This document shows positions 35,201 to 48,500 of a stretch of 64,000 bases of DNA, one piece after another (within the stretch, counting starts at the first letter, position 1; each line of letters opens with the position of its first letter). The stretch lies in NCBI GenBank assembly GCA_013368445.1, contig JAACJO010000008.1, forward strand, positions 1,364,001 to 1,428,000, written 5' to 3'. This DNA is from Leucocoprinus leucothites. Taxonomy: Eukaryota; Basidiomycota; Agaricomycetes; Agaricales; Agaricaceae. The notes under the pieces are model-generated. The model saw only the letters and a program-made list of their open reading frames with translations, was not told the DNA's origin and did not search any database. The translations under genes and the position numbers were made by a program.

Positions 35201-38200
35201 CTGCGAGAAAATCCGAAGATCACAGCGGCCCTGGAGCTAATGTTCAACCACAACAAAGTTCTCGGACGCATTCACGCTCAGAGGTTATTTCAGTATGGGC
35301 GAAAGTAGGAGAATTATGCAGGATGAGTGGGGATGAGTGTTCTTGGAGGTCCATTGTGGAAGCATTATGTTCGAGACCAGTGGCAAGGCTGGAGAAGGTG
35401 TGGAGAAGGGTGGATCCGTTGGCTTTGCAGGCTATTGAGAGCTGGGTATACCCTCTTAATACTTCGGGCGAGGTAGTGTTCAGTGGTGGATTTGGCCCTG
35501 GGGGTGCGGGCTCCGGAACTGGTGCACCTGTGGGTGTCAAAGAGCCCAGGGTAACACCTTGGGGAGGTAACATGCGTGCCAAAATTAGCGAAGAGCTGGC
35601 GAAAGTCAAAGACGACCAAATGCTCAGTGTTGACGCACTCACAAACGTCCACTCACTCTTTTCTTCGTTCCGCGCTGCAATCGGCTCATGCCCGAAGCGA
35701 ACGCAGGTGGAAGAAGGCGAGATTTCAGAGGACGTGAAGCGTATGGTTGGGTTCTGGAGGGAAATGGCGAGTGAGGGAGGTGGTAAGGGAAGCTTGGCCG
35801 GGAAGTTGAAGAAAGTGGAACAGTTCATGACGCTGTCGATGGCTGCAGAACCTCGAAGGCGAGGGATGTTTGAACCACACTTCTGGGCCAGGGCCATTCC
35901 TAGTGCTGCCTTAAACGTGCCACTCCATGTCCCGTCCCTCGTCCCGCTCATATTTCCTGAACCACTGTCGTCAGTAGCGCTCGTTGACCGCACACAACTT
36001 ATAAGAGGCAGAGTGGACAGCGACGCATCCGACATTCAGTATCTCCGTGGTGCTGGCGCTGGTATGGACCCTCAACTGCGTATTCTTCGGGCAACGCAAA
36101 ATGTCAACGAGGTGACGAAGAGGTTGATCATGGGTACAGGAGGGACGGTGATCAGTCTGTATGATGGAGAGCTGATGCTAGTTGTTCAGCCGGGTGGGAT
36201 GGAGCCGAGCTCAAGACCTTCGTCGAGAGCACCTTCTCGGCCGCCTAGCTCAGTGATAGATGGCCTGACGGGGATGGGGGCGGAGAGAGAGAAGCCACTT
36301 AGTCGAGCTCCATCTATTCGTGTGAAGCCCACATCATCGCAGGTTTTGGAGAGAAAGACGAGCATGGCGAGGAGGAACTCGTTGCCTTCGCTGTCGCACA
36401 GACCAAATTTCACCATATCAGAAAGGTCGCCGGATCCCCCGCTCAGGGTGCTGGTGCAAGCTGGAACGTTGAATGCTCTCGTGAATATTTTGGTGCATGG
36501 ATTGAGGAATGTATCGGTCTCGGTTGCGGATGATAATGGAGAAATGACATTGCGGGAGGGGATGACCAGGGAATTGGTAGTGGATAGGATGGAGTTTGCT
36601 AGAGTATGGTGGAACGTCTTCAGGAGTTTCTTGACGCCACTTGTGTTCTTTGAGGTTCGTTTTTATCCTTCTTTGACAGATTACGCCCGGAATGGAGCGT
36701 CGGAGTCAACCTTGACGGTTTGATTGATTGATTGACTGACGACTTGTCCTTGTTCTTTTTTTTGACAGTTGCTTCGCAAGATGTATATTACGGCTCAGCC
36801 TTCTGGGTCTTCGCCTTCTGTCGCTGATTACCTCGAGGTCTTGTCTTCGCGGACACGGGTTCTCGAATTGATTTCGGATTGGTTGACTGCGGGTGGAGGT
36901 GCTCAGGATGTACTGGATGACCCACACCTGTATACCGCGTTGAAGAGTTTCTTGAACACTTCAGCAGATCATGTGGTGTTCAAGACAGAGAACTTTGAAG
37001 AGCCCGATGTGGCTGCTGCATGGGTCGGGCTAATTGATACCAAGGCGCTTCTCCAGAGCACTTTTGACGCGCAAACGAAGAGACCGATGATCCAGAGAAC
37101 ACAGCAGGTTGGGAATTTGAGAAGGGGGAGTGCAAGCACAGTCGCTGGTGTTTTGGGTGCTTTTGGCGGTGGTGGACGAGCGAGAGGTGCGAGCATTAGG
37201 GATCCACCGGATCTGGATGGGATGAATGTGGAAGAGCTAGTTGATACTATTGATGGAATGGCAAGAGCTGCGTTGAGTAACGTGACAGAGGAGGTATGCC
37301 TTTTTCTGCTTCGCCCTTTTTGCATTCGAGACTGATGCTTATCCTTTAGGATTTGTACGTCACCACTGACCTACTCGAGGTTCAAACTTCGGATAGAACT
37401 GGATGGTTCTCTCCTCGAGAAGCCGGACACTCGGACGAGGCCATCGAGATCCAGAATATGTATACGCATATTCAAGAAGTCGAACCATCCAATTTGATTT
37501 CGGAGATGACGCAGGATGCTCTATATAGGCTCTTGCCGCCTAGCATACGGAGCTGCATCCGCGCTTATGGGATCATTCGCAAGTGGCTCATCTCGAAGCT
37601 CGTGGTACCTAGACTGGGTCTACGCGGGAGACAAGCAAGGATGGAATTGTTACTGCAGGCAATTGAGATTGCGAGATTGAGGAACGCTGAACCGAATGTA
37701 TCGCATCATATTGAACAACCGTGTGTACGCTCCTTTGTTGAGGCCGTCGTTACCTCGGCGGTTATCAGCGTTGAGAGTCGGATGCATCAACGCCCGTGGC
37801 AGTTTATTGCATATAATCGGGGATGTACGTGTGAGTCATTGGCGGCGTTGTTGGCCAGGCCATCTATACAGTCGACAAGTAGTCGGGACTGTTTGACGGT
37901 AGATATGGGGTGGTTGATTGAGAGGATGTTGGAGGTGATCGCGTCTCCTGATGTTGTTGAGACATCCGTACAGGATGGGCAGAGTTTGGTCAACTTTGAT
38001 AAGAGAAGGTGAGCACCCGTTTATTTAGGCGACTTAGGAATCAAGGACTGATTGTATCACCCTTTGAAGGCATTTGTGCAACCTTGTCAACCGGGCTACT
38101 TCTCTTCCTTTCCCTCGCAAGACCTTACAGTCAGATGAAACAACGCGACGAGGCTTTGAGAGGCTGAACGTGATTGAAAGGGAGGTACTTTACCTTCAAT

Positions 38201-39907
38201 TTGATCATCGTGGAATACGCGAAGAGTCGACAAGGGAGGCATTTGCTGCAAGTGCGCCTCCTTCTATCAAGAAGGTTGCGAAGCCCTTTCAAAAGCTTGT
38301 CGCGCTCCAGATGGAGAAGAACCGGAGAGACAAAAACCTGCGGTTGAGGATGCAAAAGGAGAAGTTCCAGGAGCAGTCGAGGAACGATAGAAGAGAGGAT
38401 ATGCTTAACAAGGCGATGCGACCCAAGAAGCAAATGTCCTCGGCCGCACAGAAGCAGCACCGAAACAAGAAGAGTATGTCGGCATTCTTGAGTTTCATGC
38501 GTCCGATATCGAGTGCGTTTGGAGCCGAGTTGTCTATCACGAGTGGGGTGAAGAAGACTGCGGAGGAGCTGGATTTCCCGACGAGTGGCAAGCCTTCGTT
38601 GGTGTTGAGCATCATGGACGCGAAGGTCGCACAGTTTATCAATAACGAGAGGTCGTTCACCTTCCAGCTGAAGACAGAGGATGGGGGTAATTATATCCTA
38701 CAGGCGGTGAATAAGAAGGAGATGAACAAGTGGTTGGAGACAATTAATAAGGTTACGAGTACAGCGGCGAAGAGGAGGCTGACCTATCTAGGTCCTAAGC
38801 CGCAACTTCAGGATCATATACATGAACATTCCGCTGTTGCTTCCAGAGACCCTCGTGCTGGTGAGTGTTGAGTTAGGTGCGATTGGAGGCTTCCACGGCT
38901 GACCTTAAGACGTAGTGTTTGGCGTAGAACTCCAGTATTTATTGCAGCGGGAGGCCGGGGGTGGACCGGTCCCTCCTGGCACTGTTCCTATTATTATTGA
39001 TCAGTGCTTGAGTGAAGTCGAATCGCGTGGCTTGAGTGAGGTTGGCATCTGTACGTGGCCCTCTCTTCTAATGCGAGGTTTCATATGCTGAATTAATTCA
39101 TAGATCGTATTGCTGGTGCCGTCTCTGAGATCAACGCACTCAAGGATGCGTATAATCGCGGTATGTTCGAGTTTATGAATGCTTCGACCGACAACAGCTG
39201 ACTTTGAACTAAGGTGAATATCCCATCACGGATGCCAATGATATCCATGCGGTCTGTGACCTTGTCAAGGCTTGGTTCAGAGTCTTGCCCGAACCTGTAT
39301 TCCCACCCTCCTCCTACCATGATATCATGAGCGCTATGAGTGAGCCCTCCCTTACCAGATTGCAAGAATGAGACTAATATTCGAGTAGGGATTGAAAACC
39401 TCGAGGATCGATTGTCTGCCATCCATAGCGTGGTTCAAGCACTGCCTCAAGCAAACTTTGACCTCCTCAAGCGCGTTGCAGAACACCTTGACAAGTGAGC
39501 TTCCATGCTCAGGAAAAAATCCATTTGCTGAAGTCTGTTTTCAGAGTTACCGATTATGAAGAACACAATCAAATGACAGCGGAGGCACTCGCAATCGTGT
39601 TCAGTCCTAACCTTCTGCGTGCACCTCAAAACGACTTTGTTACAATCTTGAACAACATGGGCCAGTCTCACAAGCTTGTCAAGGCCCTTATTACCCACGT
39701 GCGTATCCTGCGACGGAGATTGAGTTGCACTGGCTGATGTCGTCCTAGTTCCACAAAATCTTTGACGAGGCTGACCCCGAAGCGGAGGTTCACTCTGACG
39801 AGGATGACATGGAGTCACCGATTCTGGAGGAGGAGGAAGAGGAAGAGGCTGAGCCTGCAAATCTCGCGTCGCAGGAAGTGCGAGAATTTCTTCGTTTTGA
39901 GGACTGA
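32264..39907 (+). CDS. BEM2: Bem2-type RhoGAP with RasGEF-like, PH and RhoGAP domains
   Basis: About 2,300 residues, similar to yeast Bem2. This protein class switches off Rho-type GTPases at growth sites and septa. The N-terminal 400 residues are low-complexity Ser/Pro/Gln. A first PH-like segment contains GWKSYKMELKGTKLFFYKPP. The middle contains a RasGEF N-terminal-like region (ARVWWNVFRSFLTPL, followed by TRVLELISDWL) and a RasGEF-like domain (SEMTQDALYRLLP, RSFVEAVVTSAVISVESRMH). A PH domain follows (FTFQLKTEDGGNYILQAVNK). The C-terminal RhoGAP has the arginine finger GIYRIAGAV and the helix NQMTAEALAIVFSPNLLR, and the protein ends in an acidic tail. The first intron is 32587-32654; exon 2 alone runs to 36654 without introns, and the catalytic part is more finely split. 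The start is the first ATG of the open frame. Stop TGA at 39905-39907. The frame is intact throughout. Confidence 0.9.
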
Positions 39908-40334
39908 TATTTTTCTGATACCCTTGGCCAATACCCCCTTTTTTTGCCACCCTTTGGAATTTTTCTTGACTCATTTTTAAACTGCAAATCGTGTATTTAT
40001 ACCAAAGCATTTCACCCCCTGTTTCCTTGGTAATCCGCTGCCCCAGTCCTGGACTTTGTGAATTGTGAACTTGAATGTACAAACGCTCGACCGGATGGTC
40101 AATTTTTGATTTGGCGGAGTGTAGATATGACAAACATACACAAGTATTTTATTCATCACATTCGTGCACAAGGTCTGGGAGAATGTACCTGATATACCTT
40201 CGACAAGCACTTTACTCTCCAGATGTCTCGGGGTGGATCATAGGCATCTCTAGAAAATTGTGACGGTGACAGGAGTGACGTGACTGATCGAGTCTATCAG
40301 AGGCAAGTTCTTGGAGTTATCCTCCATAGACGCG
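39908..40334. other. Spacer between RhoGAP and CCT8
   Basis: 3' UTR of the RhoGAP gene and promoter of CCT8. No further feature seen. Confidence 0.4.
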
Positions 40335-42462
40335 ATGGCTCTCAAAGTACCCAAGGCTAACCAGATACAGCTCTTTAAAGAGGGATACAAGGTAGTTTGT
40401 TTGTGCCTCTTGTAAAAAGCTCTACTGATCAACGTGTTTTTCGATAGCTTTCGTCTGGGCTCGAAGATGCCGTGTTGAGAAACATCCAGGCAGTTAACGA
40501 ACTAACTGACCTCGTGCGGACGAGCTATGGACCTAATGGTACGTATATTCTTACTATCTCTGTTGTATCATCGAAGCTCGATTGACTTGACTCGGCGATG
40601 CAGGACGGAACAAACTTGTGATAAATCATCTTGGCCGACTGTTTGTTACATCGGATGCAGCGACGATCATCCGAGAGATCGAGGTTGTGCATCCAGCAGC
40701 AAAACTCGTTGTAATGGCATCACAGGCGCAAGAAGCGGAGGTGTGTGTTGTTTGACTCGGAAATACCATGAATATATATATTTCTCTTTTATCTGAAGAG
40801 TTTGTGAACGCGCGTGCTCATTTTTCGTTTCTTCGCTTTGATTTTAGATGGGCGACGCGACTAATATGGTTATCATGTTCGCAGGAGAGCTGTTGAAGAA
40901 AGCCGAAAACCTGTTGATTATGGGTCTGCATCCAAGCGAGATAATCAAGGGCTACGAGTTGGCGTTGGAGAAGACCTTGAAGGAGCTTGAAAGTACGTTT
41001 CTAGTTTATCTCAGCTTTCAAACATGACCTCACGCGATGTACCAGCGTTATCAACATGGAAAATCACACATCCTCTGACACACGCTTCTCTGGTAACCGC
41101 TCTGAAGCCTGCGATCGCTGCGAAACAATACGGCCAAGAAGATACCCTTTCATCACTGGTTGCAGATGCTGCCCTATCAGTCATGCCTCCAAACCCAAAA
41201 AACTTCAACGTGGACAATGTTCGCGTCGTCAAAATAATGGGTGGCAGTTTGGCATTTAGTAGAGTGGTGCAGGGAATGGTCTTTGGCCGCGAACCTGAAG
41301 GTATGTGTCTATTAAATTAGGTTACAAATTGGACCCTGACATCGTTTCAAAGGTGATGTGAAGAAAGTATCCAAAGCTAAAGTCGCCGTCTTTAGCTCAG
41401 CGCTGGACGTTGCCCAAACCGAGACAAAAGGAACGGTCTTGATCAAAACAGCAGAAGAGATGCTGAATTTCTCCACTGGTGAAGAGAAACACATGGAAAA
41501 GGTAATCATTCTTCCAAGTTTCTCACAGCATCATGACTGACAACGCCCCAGATCTTCAAAGAAATCGCAGATTCTGGCGTCAAAGTTATCGTCGCCGGTT
41601 CGGCTGTCGGTGAACTCGCCATGCACTATCTCAACAGGCTCGGCATTGCCGTCCTCAAAATCCTTTCAAAATTCGACCTGCGACGACTCTGTCGAGTCGT
41701 CAATGCCACTCCACTCGCTCGTATGGGTGCTCCAACACCGGAGGAAGCTGGCTATGTAGATATCTTTGAAACGACCGAGATCGGCGGCGATCGCGTGACT
41801 GTGCTTCGCCAACTTACTGATGGCGATACTGGTTTCGACCCTACCTCGTCAGGCGAAAAAACTAAAACAGCTACCATTGTTCTTCGTGGAGCGACAGCTA
41901 ATCATCTTGACGATCTCGAGCGTGCCGTGGATGACGGTGTGAACGTGATCAAGGGATTGATGAAGGATCCAAGAACTGTTCCTGGTGCTGGAGCTACTGA
42001 AATGGAACTAGCCAAGAGGGTAGATGCGTATGGAAGTGGGCTGAAGGGTCTTTCGCAGCATGCTGTCAAAAAATATGCCAATGCGCTTGAGGTGGTGCCT
42101 CGGACGTTGGCGGAAAATGCGTTGGGAGGTGCCGAGGGGAATGAAGTACTAAGTAGATTGTGGGCGAAGCATGAGCTGAAGGGCGGTGAGGCATTCGGCG
42201 TTGACGTTGAGGTACGTGATACCCCAGCTGATCCCTACCAGTGCCTAACCCATTGAATTCTTCTTCATAGGCCGAAGAAGACGGAACGCTCCAGGCTGAT
42301 CGGCATAAAATATACGACTCGTTGGGTGCGAAACAATGGGCGCTCAAGTTGGCTACTGAAGCGGCTGTTTCGGTCCTCAGCGTCGACAGCATTATCATGA
42401 GCAAGCCTGCAGGAGGACCGAAAGTCCCTCAGCAGTCGGGGAACTGGGATAATGACGATTAG
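40335..42462 (+). CDS. CCT8: T-complex protein 1 subunit theta (CCT8)
   Basis: One of eight subunits of the cytosolic chaperonin TRiC/CCT, which folds actin, tubulin and other proteins using ATP. About 550 residues, the family length, in eight exons. Start ATG 40335 (MALKVPKANQIQLFKEGYK), stop TAG 42460-42462. Family signatures in order: AVNELTDLVRTSYGPNGRNK, VINHLGRLFVTSDAATIIRE, GDATNMVIMFAGELL, GSAVGELAMHYLNRLGIAVL, DPRTVPGAGATEMELAKR and EVVPRTLAENALGG. The ATPase motif reads GDAT rather than the canonical GDGT. The nucleotide-binding GAGATE segment is intact. The C-terminus is polar and ends QSGNWDNDD. The theta assignment rests on the N-terminus and the SKPAGGP-type tail and is firm; a mix-up with another CCT subunit is unlikely. 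Confidence 0.95.
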
Positions 42463-43169
42463 AATTACGGTGGTCGAGATAAGGTAGCACAGTATAATGA
42501 AATTTTTGCAACAGCTCCCTGCTGGCCTTAGTGTGCCTTTCGTTTAAAACCTCCAGAACGATTCGTCTTTGAAAGGATCATCTGGCGTACAAGTAAGTAA
42601 TCATACGGTAAACGCTGGCTACATTCTTATCGGGTTTGACATTGACGAGTCATATGGCTCAGCCCCTCCCAATAGCTCCTAGGCTCTAGCATACTGCGCA
42701 GGTCCACCCCGATCAACAGGAACCCTCCACGGCTAGCCAGGGTCATCATTTCCTTAATAACTTTCAACATCCTCATTAAGGAAGTAATGCAGTAAAGCCG
42801 CTAAACTTGACTTGGGTCAAGACCTCAGTGCTTACAGGAAGGGATGGATTGGTGCGCTGCTCAATTATTGCAAGGGGGAGTCGTGATGATTATCTAGCTA
42901 AATTGGACATACCGGTGGAGTTGGGACTCCAGCATAATTTATCTCCTAGGGCCAGAAGAAATTGTAGGATGTCTGAAACGTGGAACCATCGCAAACGCGC
43001 TGCGTTCCAGGACCCGGTACCCGAAGCGCAAGTGGTCAGTCCCACTGCGCACTCTAAATTCGCTTTGATATTTGAAGAGAGCCTGCTGGAGCGTGGTCCT
43101 CTGGGGACACATATTTAAACGGCCAATTTTGCGAAACATATTCCACAATCAGATACTAATGTCTTCTCG
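42463..43169. other. Intergenic, no gene seen
   Basis: About 700 bases. One open frame of 103 codons has no family resemblance or splice support. Probably the promoter region of the methyltransferase gene. Confidence 0.4.
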
Positions 43170-44521
43170 ATGATGGAATTAAACGCAGGAAAGGTAAGCC
43201 TCTCAGGTTTGTGTGTGATCAAATAAACTGACTATGATATAGGAGAACTACTCATTCCCTAAAGGTGGAAACGTTGAATTTGAGGTTTGTCCTAGCACAG
43301 AATGAGCTATGGCTGCATCATTGACTCTTCAAATCTTCATAGCGACTCGACACCCAGCACGAATTGTGGCTAGCTACGATCGATGGCATTTATCCTCCAG
43401 AATTCAAGAGTAAAGTTGAAAGGATGATGAAGGAATCTAAAGCACCTGCCATCTTGGACGTTGGATGTGGATCAGCGATATGGTGAGATCACTCTACTCC
43501 TAACTGTGGATCCAACTGAGGATGAGAACGAGGTCTATCCAAATGGCCATTCATTTTCCACAAGCAAGTGTTGTCGGTCTCGACTTGACGCTCTTAAAGC
43601 CTAGGTATGGATTCAGTCAAGGATATTCCAGCGCCCTGACGTCCGTGATCATTACGCAGGGATCATCCCTCCAATTTTAGGTTTGTCCCATTCTAAAACC
43701 AATGCATATATTTTGAACTAACGGATAGACAGTTTCAAGATCCACAACCTCGCGGATGGTCTTCCATCAGAGTATGGCAATAAATTCGATATAATACACT
43801 GTCGGACGGTCGTTCAACATGTTAGTCACTAGGTCGTGGCGTCCACATTTCCATCGCGCTGATATTGGCTTGATTTCCAGATGACTGATCCACAGGGACT
43901 GGTAAATTCGATGGCTGGGGCCCTCAAGCCAGGTAATGAATCTATCATTCCTGAACTGAACGATTTTTAACCAAGCTATGGCACACAGGAGGGTTACTGC
44001 TCTTTGCGGATGTAAAGCTTGTCGGCTATGGCAGCAACCGAGAGCGCCTCACGCCCGCAGCTTATAATCCGTCCTTGAGCCTCGGCGAAAATCTGAAGGA
44101 GCAAGATGGTCACTCCTGGCATGCAGGATGGGTGGCAGCGCTTGGTAGCATCTCCCTTAGCCCGAGCTACCAACCGCCAAATATCCTCGTCCAGAAATGT
44201 AAAGGATTGGCGCAGTTAAACTTTTTTGAATATTGGGTCCCTTCCGGGTCGATGAGGGATGATGATGATCAACGGACAAGACAGGTAGCGAAGCATGCTA
44301 CTGAGGATTTGCGGGTGAGTTTAATACCTGACTTCTTTTCCAAAAAGACTAATTTTGCGTGGATGTAGAACCTTTATGGGTCGACTAGTGCAATGTTCGC
44401 CCAGAAGTTGAGCCAAGTGCCGGAACAGTTTAGGGAGGCTTTGAGAGAACGTGGACTCAAGGAATTGATGTCAACCAAATATCATAATCAGTTCTGGTAT
44501 GTAGTCGCCACAAAGGCTTGA
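43170..44521 (+). CDS. Class I SAM-dependent methyltransferase
   Basis: About 330 residues in eight or more small exons. Start at the ATG pair 43170 (MMELNAGK), preceded by a stop in frame. Motif I is AILDVGCGSAIW, followed after one intron by SIQMAIHFPQASVVGLDLTL (the motif II acidic residue in GLDL), then LADGLPSEYGNKFDIIHCRT (post-II) and LKPGGLLLFAD (post-III). These are the normal landmarks of a Rossmann-fold methyltransferase with the extra N-terminal helix RLDTQHELWLA typical of LaeA/TAM-like small-molecule enzymes. The C-terminal part (NLYGSTSAMFAQKLSQVP) is less conserved and may form the substrate lid. No biosynthetic cluster is evident around it, so the substrate cannot be guessed. 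Several introns are very short and the precise exon edges are less certain than the frame. Confidence 0.8.
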
Positions 44522-44763
44522 ACAAGGGATGTAATAGCATTGGAATATTGTTTTTTTACCCTCTCGGTTATGTTCCTACTCTACCAGTTGAAGAGGCTGG
44601 TTGAAAGAACCTAGGTAGGAATGTGCATGGCATCTCGAGGGTTTAGTGAATCGAGTCTTTGTTTTTCTTCCGCGCTCTAATCATGAATAAAGATAGCCTT
44701 TTGTCCCAGCTGAATTATCTAGATATTAGATACAAAGCACGGCGAGGGTATATATATATCAAT

Positions 44764-46508
44764 CTACGAGTCCTTTTTGCCCCTTGAGCTCCCGCTCTTA
44801 CTAGTGCCGCTGGACCTCTCCCAAACCTTCAGAGCAGCCTCATAAGCCTCCCATACCAACCGTCCGGCAACTTCACCCCCATACTCGCCATCGTCAGTGA
44901 TCTGAAGGACTTCCTCCTTCAAACCTCCTTTTTCCTTCCCCTTGCCACTTGAGTTCTCCTTACTCTCGGTCTCCGTCGGTGGAGGGGCGGGAATGGAGAG
45001 GTCGAGGCTAACGACAGCACACTCAGTGTAGAGAGCCCCTGGTTTGAGGACTTCCTCACGGATAAGCGACGTGGGCTGCTGAGTGGGCTTAGCGGGGGTG
45101 GAGTTCGAACTGTCGCCTTGACTTTTCTGTGAGGGTTCCGACGTCGAGTCAGAAATTGACTGCGAGAGAATTTTGAATGGAGTGGGAAGGAAGAGAGAAT
45201 GGAGAATAGACTGGACAGCTGCTTTTGGTGATTTGGTGGATACGTGCAGTAATGGAAGTAGAAGAATATACCTAAGTAATGAAAGATAGTTTTATCAGAT
45301 ATGAAAAATTTGCAACCGGGAGAGAAACACTTACAGCAAAACACCCATCCACGAAAATCTCCGCTCCATCAAACCCTCTTCACTTCCACTTTCAAGCAAA
45401 CTCCAGTCAGCATTCAGCATTCGGGATACTGTGTCCACACGGCCTAGGCCAGGTGAAACGCTAACGGCAACAATATTACTGCGCTGCACACGAGCGCTTA
45501 TGATAGGTACAGAACTAGATCCTTTGTCTGTTTTCGGAATTTGAGGATTTGGAAGGGCATCAAAAATTCGCTGTAGATGGCGTGCGAAGATGATTGTGCG
45601 AAGGGAACGGAGACCCTCCTTCAGGAATATTGATTTTGTGGCTGGTAATGAAGATGAAGATGTGGTGGAAGTTGAGGGGGTGAGGAAGCGACTGAATGTT
45701 GGATCGAACGTCTTGGAAGCGCGAACGGACGCTGCCGCTGCTGCGTAGAAAGGATTGACAACGTTGACTATGCGAATGTCACGTTCAACTGGGGCCACGA
45801 GAAGTGCCGGGAGGAGGAGCGTGGTTATGAGAAATGTTGCCAGGGAATTGGATTCACGTTGTGTTTCCTCTTCTTCATCCTGGGTAATTGTGGCCTTGGT
45901 TGATGGTTTGTTGCGCAAAATTCGAGGGATACCAATATGTTGGTACTCATGTGCAAAAATTATGCCATCCAGACGACTGTCCGTCTTTGCTTTCGGCTTC
46001 TCTTTGCCTGTGGGCTGAGGAGAGTCCTTTGACTCGTGTTTCGATTGAGGTTTGGATTTGTCGTCTTCAGTTTCACCTTCTGTCAAGAAACGCATGCAAA
46101 AGCTTCGTATGCTATCTGGGTCCGACAGGTTACACCGCTCGGCGTAGATATTATCATTGTTGTATGTCGTGCGGAGGAGACTAACGAGAATAGTGACGGC
46201 AGGTGAGTCGATGGGATATGGTGATAGAGCAACAATTTTTGCGCCTCTTTGTGCTAGATTTTGAAGCAGCGTTAGTCCAAGAGGAGTAAATCCTCCCTAT
46301 GTTAAAATTCAGCATCGAATTTGATAAACAGGAAAAGTCATACAGTGACCATAAACGTTCGGTCATGCAAGTCCCGCTCGCGGTTTGTTGTACGGCCTTG
46401 AGAGAAGGTTCTGAGTGCGGTGAGAGTAACCAGTGCTATGAGAATGTGCCAGGCATATTCGTATGGAAAGAATCTATCGGCGAGGGCCTGAGCGACCTTT
46501 AGGACCAT
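44764..46508 (-). CDS. SDR-like membrane-anchored protein (DUF1776-type)
   Basis: Start ATG 46508, stop TAG 44764-44766. The N-terminus has a hydrophobic helix (YAWHILIALVTLTAL) followed by Arg-rich residues, so the protein is probably anchored with its main domain in the cytosol. After the first intron comes TFMVTGGFTPLGLTLLQNLA, a degenerate TGxxxGxG Rossmann motif, and VALSPYPID. A long charged insertion (EGETEDDKSKPQSKHESKDS) follows. Later regions include LATFLITTLLLPAL, VNPFYAAA, then SIFLKEGLRSLRTIIFARHL in the place of the usual active-site helix. A YxxxK catalytic pair is not evident, so it may not be an active dehydrogenase. The pattern matches the fungal family of unknown function DUF1776 as I recall it. 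It is convergent with the methyltransferase gene, about 240 bases away. Confidence 0.7.
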
Positions 46509-48500
46509 GTTAAGGTGAAGGGATGCCTATGGTAACGTTCAGTCATAGGGTCTTTGTTTGGCTATCACCTCCGATGTAATTAACATTTTACACAAGTCAA
46601 GGACGATTGACGTGTTATTAACATGTGAGAAATTGAATTACTCACATGTAAGAAAAAGGTCGCGGCTGACCTGATCAACTGGTAGTACTTCAGACTGAAG
46701 CACCAGTAGTTCTCGGCTAATGTCAACAGTTAATAGGTATCTTATAATTCAGCAATTGATTTTATTGGTTGTGAAAATTATAGGATTTCGAACAGAGAAG
46801 TCCTGATAATCCACCTTTACGCTTACTAGTCGATTGGGTAGTTCCTCGGGCATGGCATCCCAGAACTTTACAAACAAGAAAGGACAGAATTATCCGGCTT
46901 TCACTTGTGGCTGATCGTGAACAAAGGCTATGTGAGCCTCTGACTCTCAACAGTCCGTGATCGAATTTGGCTTTTTGGCCGAGGATGTTTCAAATCGACC
47001 GAGAGCATTTCTTGAATGATGAAAGGAATCTTCGTCGGTGATCAATCACCAACCCAATGGCCATTACCCAGATTCTGAGAGTAGTTTTGAAGGGTATGTG
47101 ATATATTCTTTCACGTCCTGTGTGACTCGTAGTTGGATAAGTATTGTCCGATGTGCCGTGAGTATTCCACCAGTTAACCACACGACAAATCCCTTAGATA
47201 GTCTCCATCCTTCCCCATCCATTAGTCCCTGTGACCGTTGGGCGAAGCGGCGACCTTTCGTCGATTTTTCAGTTTTCCGGGCCGTCCGGTTATGAGCGGG
47301 AAGGGGTTATGAAGTTAATCAGAAGGCCCGGCGTTCGACTCATGCCCGAGCCCGAGTACATTGAAGCATTCGGGAATTTCTGAGAGAAGGCCACTTGTTC
47401 AGACGTTCAGATGTCAACGAAGCAACCCGAACAAGGCCATGATGGTACACACGCTTCATTTCGCAGCAAGTATTGGAACGTTCAATGTCCAATATTCGAA
47501 TCTATACATAGTCTCTTCAATCGCAAGTTGACCTGAACTCCGCGGTGAGATTCTTCTATGTTATGAAGGGCAAATATAGAAAAATTAAGCTTAGGGGAGC
47601 TTGACTTTTCGAACCTCTACATCAATCAGTAGAACGGGGTTATCCCGAGCCGTCGGTTAACATGTACTGATCCACTGACCCAACGGAGTAGGAAACTCGC
47701 AGGTTTTCACGAGAGTACGGGCGGCTCTCGAATGACAACCTGTCGCGTTCAAGACGATACTCGTGGTTCATCAAAGAGACTCCAATGTTAGGCATGCAGC
47801 CACTGCGCAGCAGAACTCGCGAGATCGCCTGTATCACGGGAATGTTTACCAAACGCTAAGCAGGGACGGATTCGGAAGATTTCTATCGGCTTGCACATGT
47901 TGCAGCGGGTAATGAATGACAATCGTGAAAACTGTACGAACGAGAGTTATCGCTTCCTCTTGTTCGGTTTTCGCTTCTTTCACAGTGAACACACTGGGGT
48001 AACACGGCGCTGTTCCTCGACTCGCTCCGAGTCTGTTCCCATTGCCATCCGACTTTCGAAATTTGCATGGGGGTACCCTCAGTCCTTGGGATCAAGTATA
48101 CAATATTGATAGACGTTTTGGCAGGATTTACGCTCAGGCCCAGGCCTGGATTTTGAGGGTCCAATGTTGACGCCGGTGGGCGACTGTGGACGTCGCGTTA
48201 TAGGGTCCTTATTTGATTGAACCCTTTGGCACAAACACAGCTGCCTTGTCAGGTATGCATCGATTCGCAGCACATCTCAGAAAGGTACGGAATATTTGTC
48301 AATGATAAGCGAGAACAAAACTGATTATTATTTGATACGCACCACGGATGGATATGCATCGGCCGTAGAGTTTCCAGCAATTGTTTTGGAGTCAGATTGG
48401 GGCGTGGGAAATCGACCAGCCCTGTGTAGCTCGCTTCTTGTCTTCCCTGCTCTCAGACCCTCGTCGTCGTCCCTCCGGCGAGCTTGATATTCTCCTCCAC
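46509..48500. other. Long intergenic region with an inverted repeat
   Basis: 2 kb with no supported gene. An imperfect hairpin lies at about 46618-46650 (TTAACATGTGAG ... CTCACATGTAAG, 11 of 12 arm bases pairing, 9-base core perfect). The short open frames in 47.0-48.3 kb do not look like proteins. Confidence 0.4.

Noticed and set aside
35244..36035. Minus-strand 263-codon frame opposite the RhoGAP gene
   Set aside because: Shadow of the long low-complexity second exon; no independent support.
36721..36738. TGATTGATTGATTGACTG short tandem repeat
   Set aside because: Lies inside an intron of the RhoGAP gene and is too short to call a repeat element.
42807..43118. 103-codon plus-strand frame between CCT8 and the methyltransferase
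   Set aside because: No splice partners or family resemblance; more likely promoter sequence.
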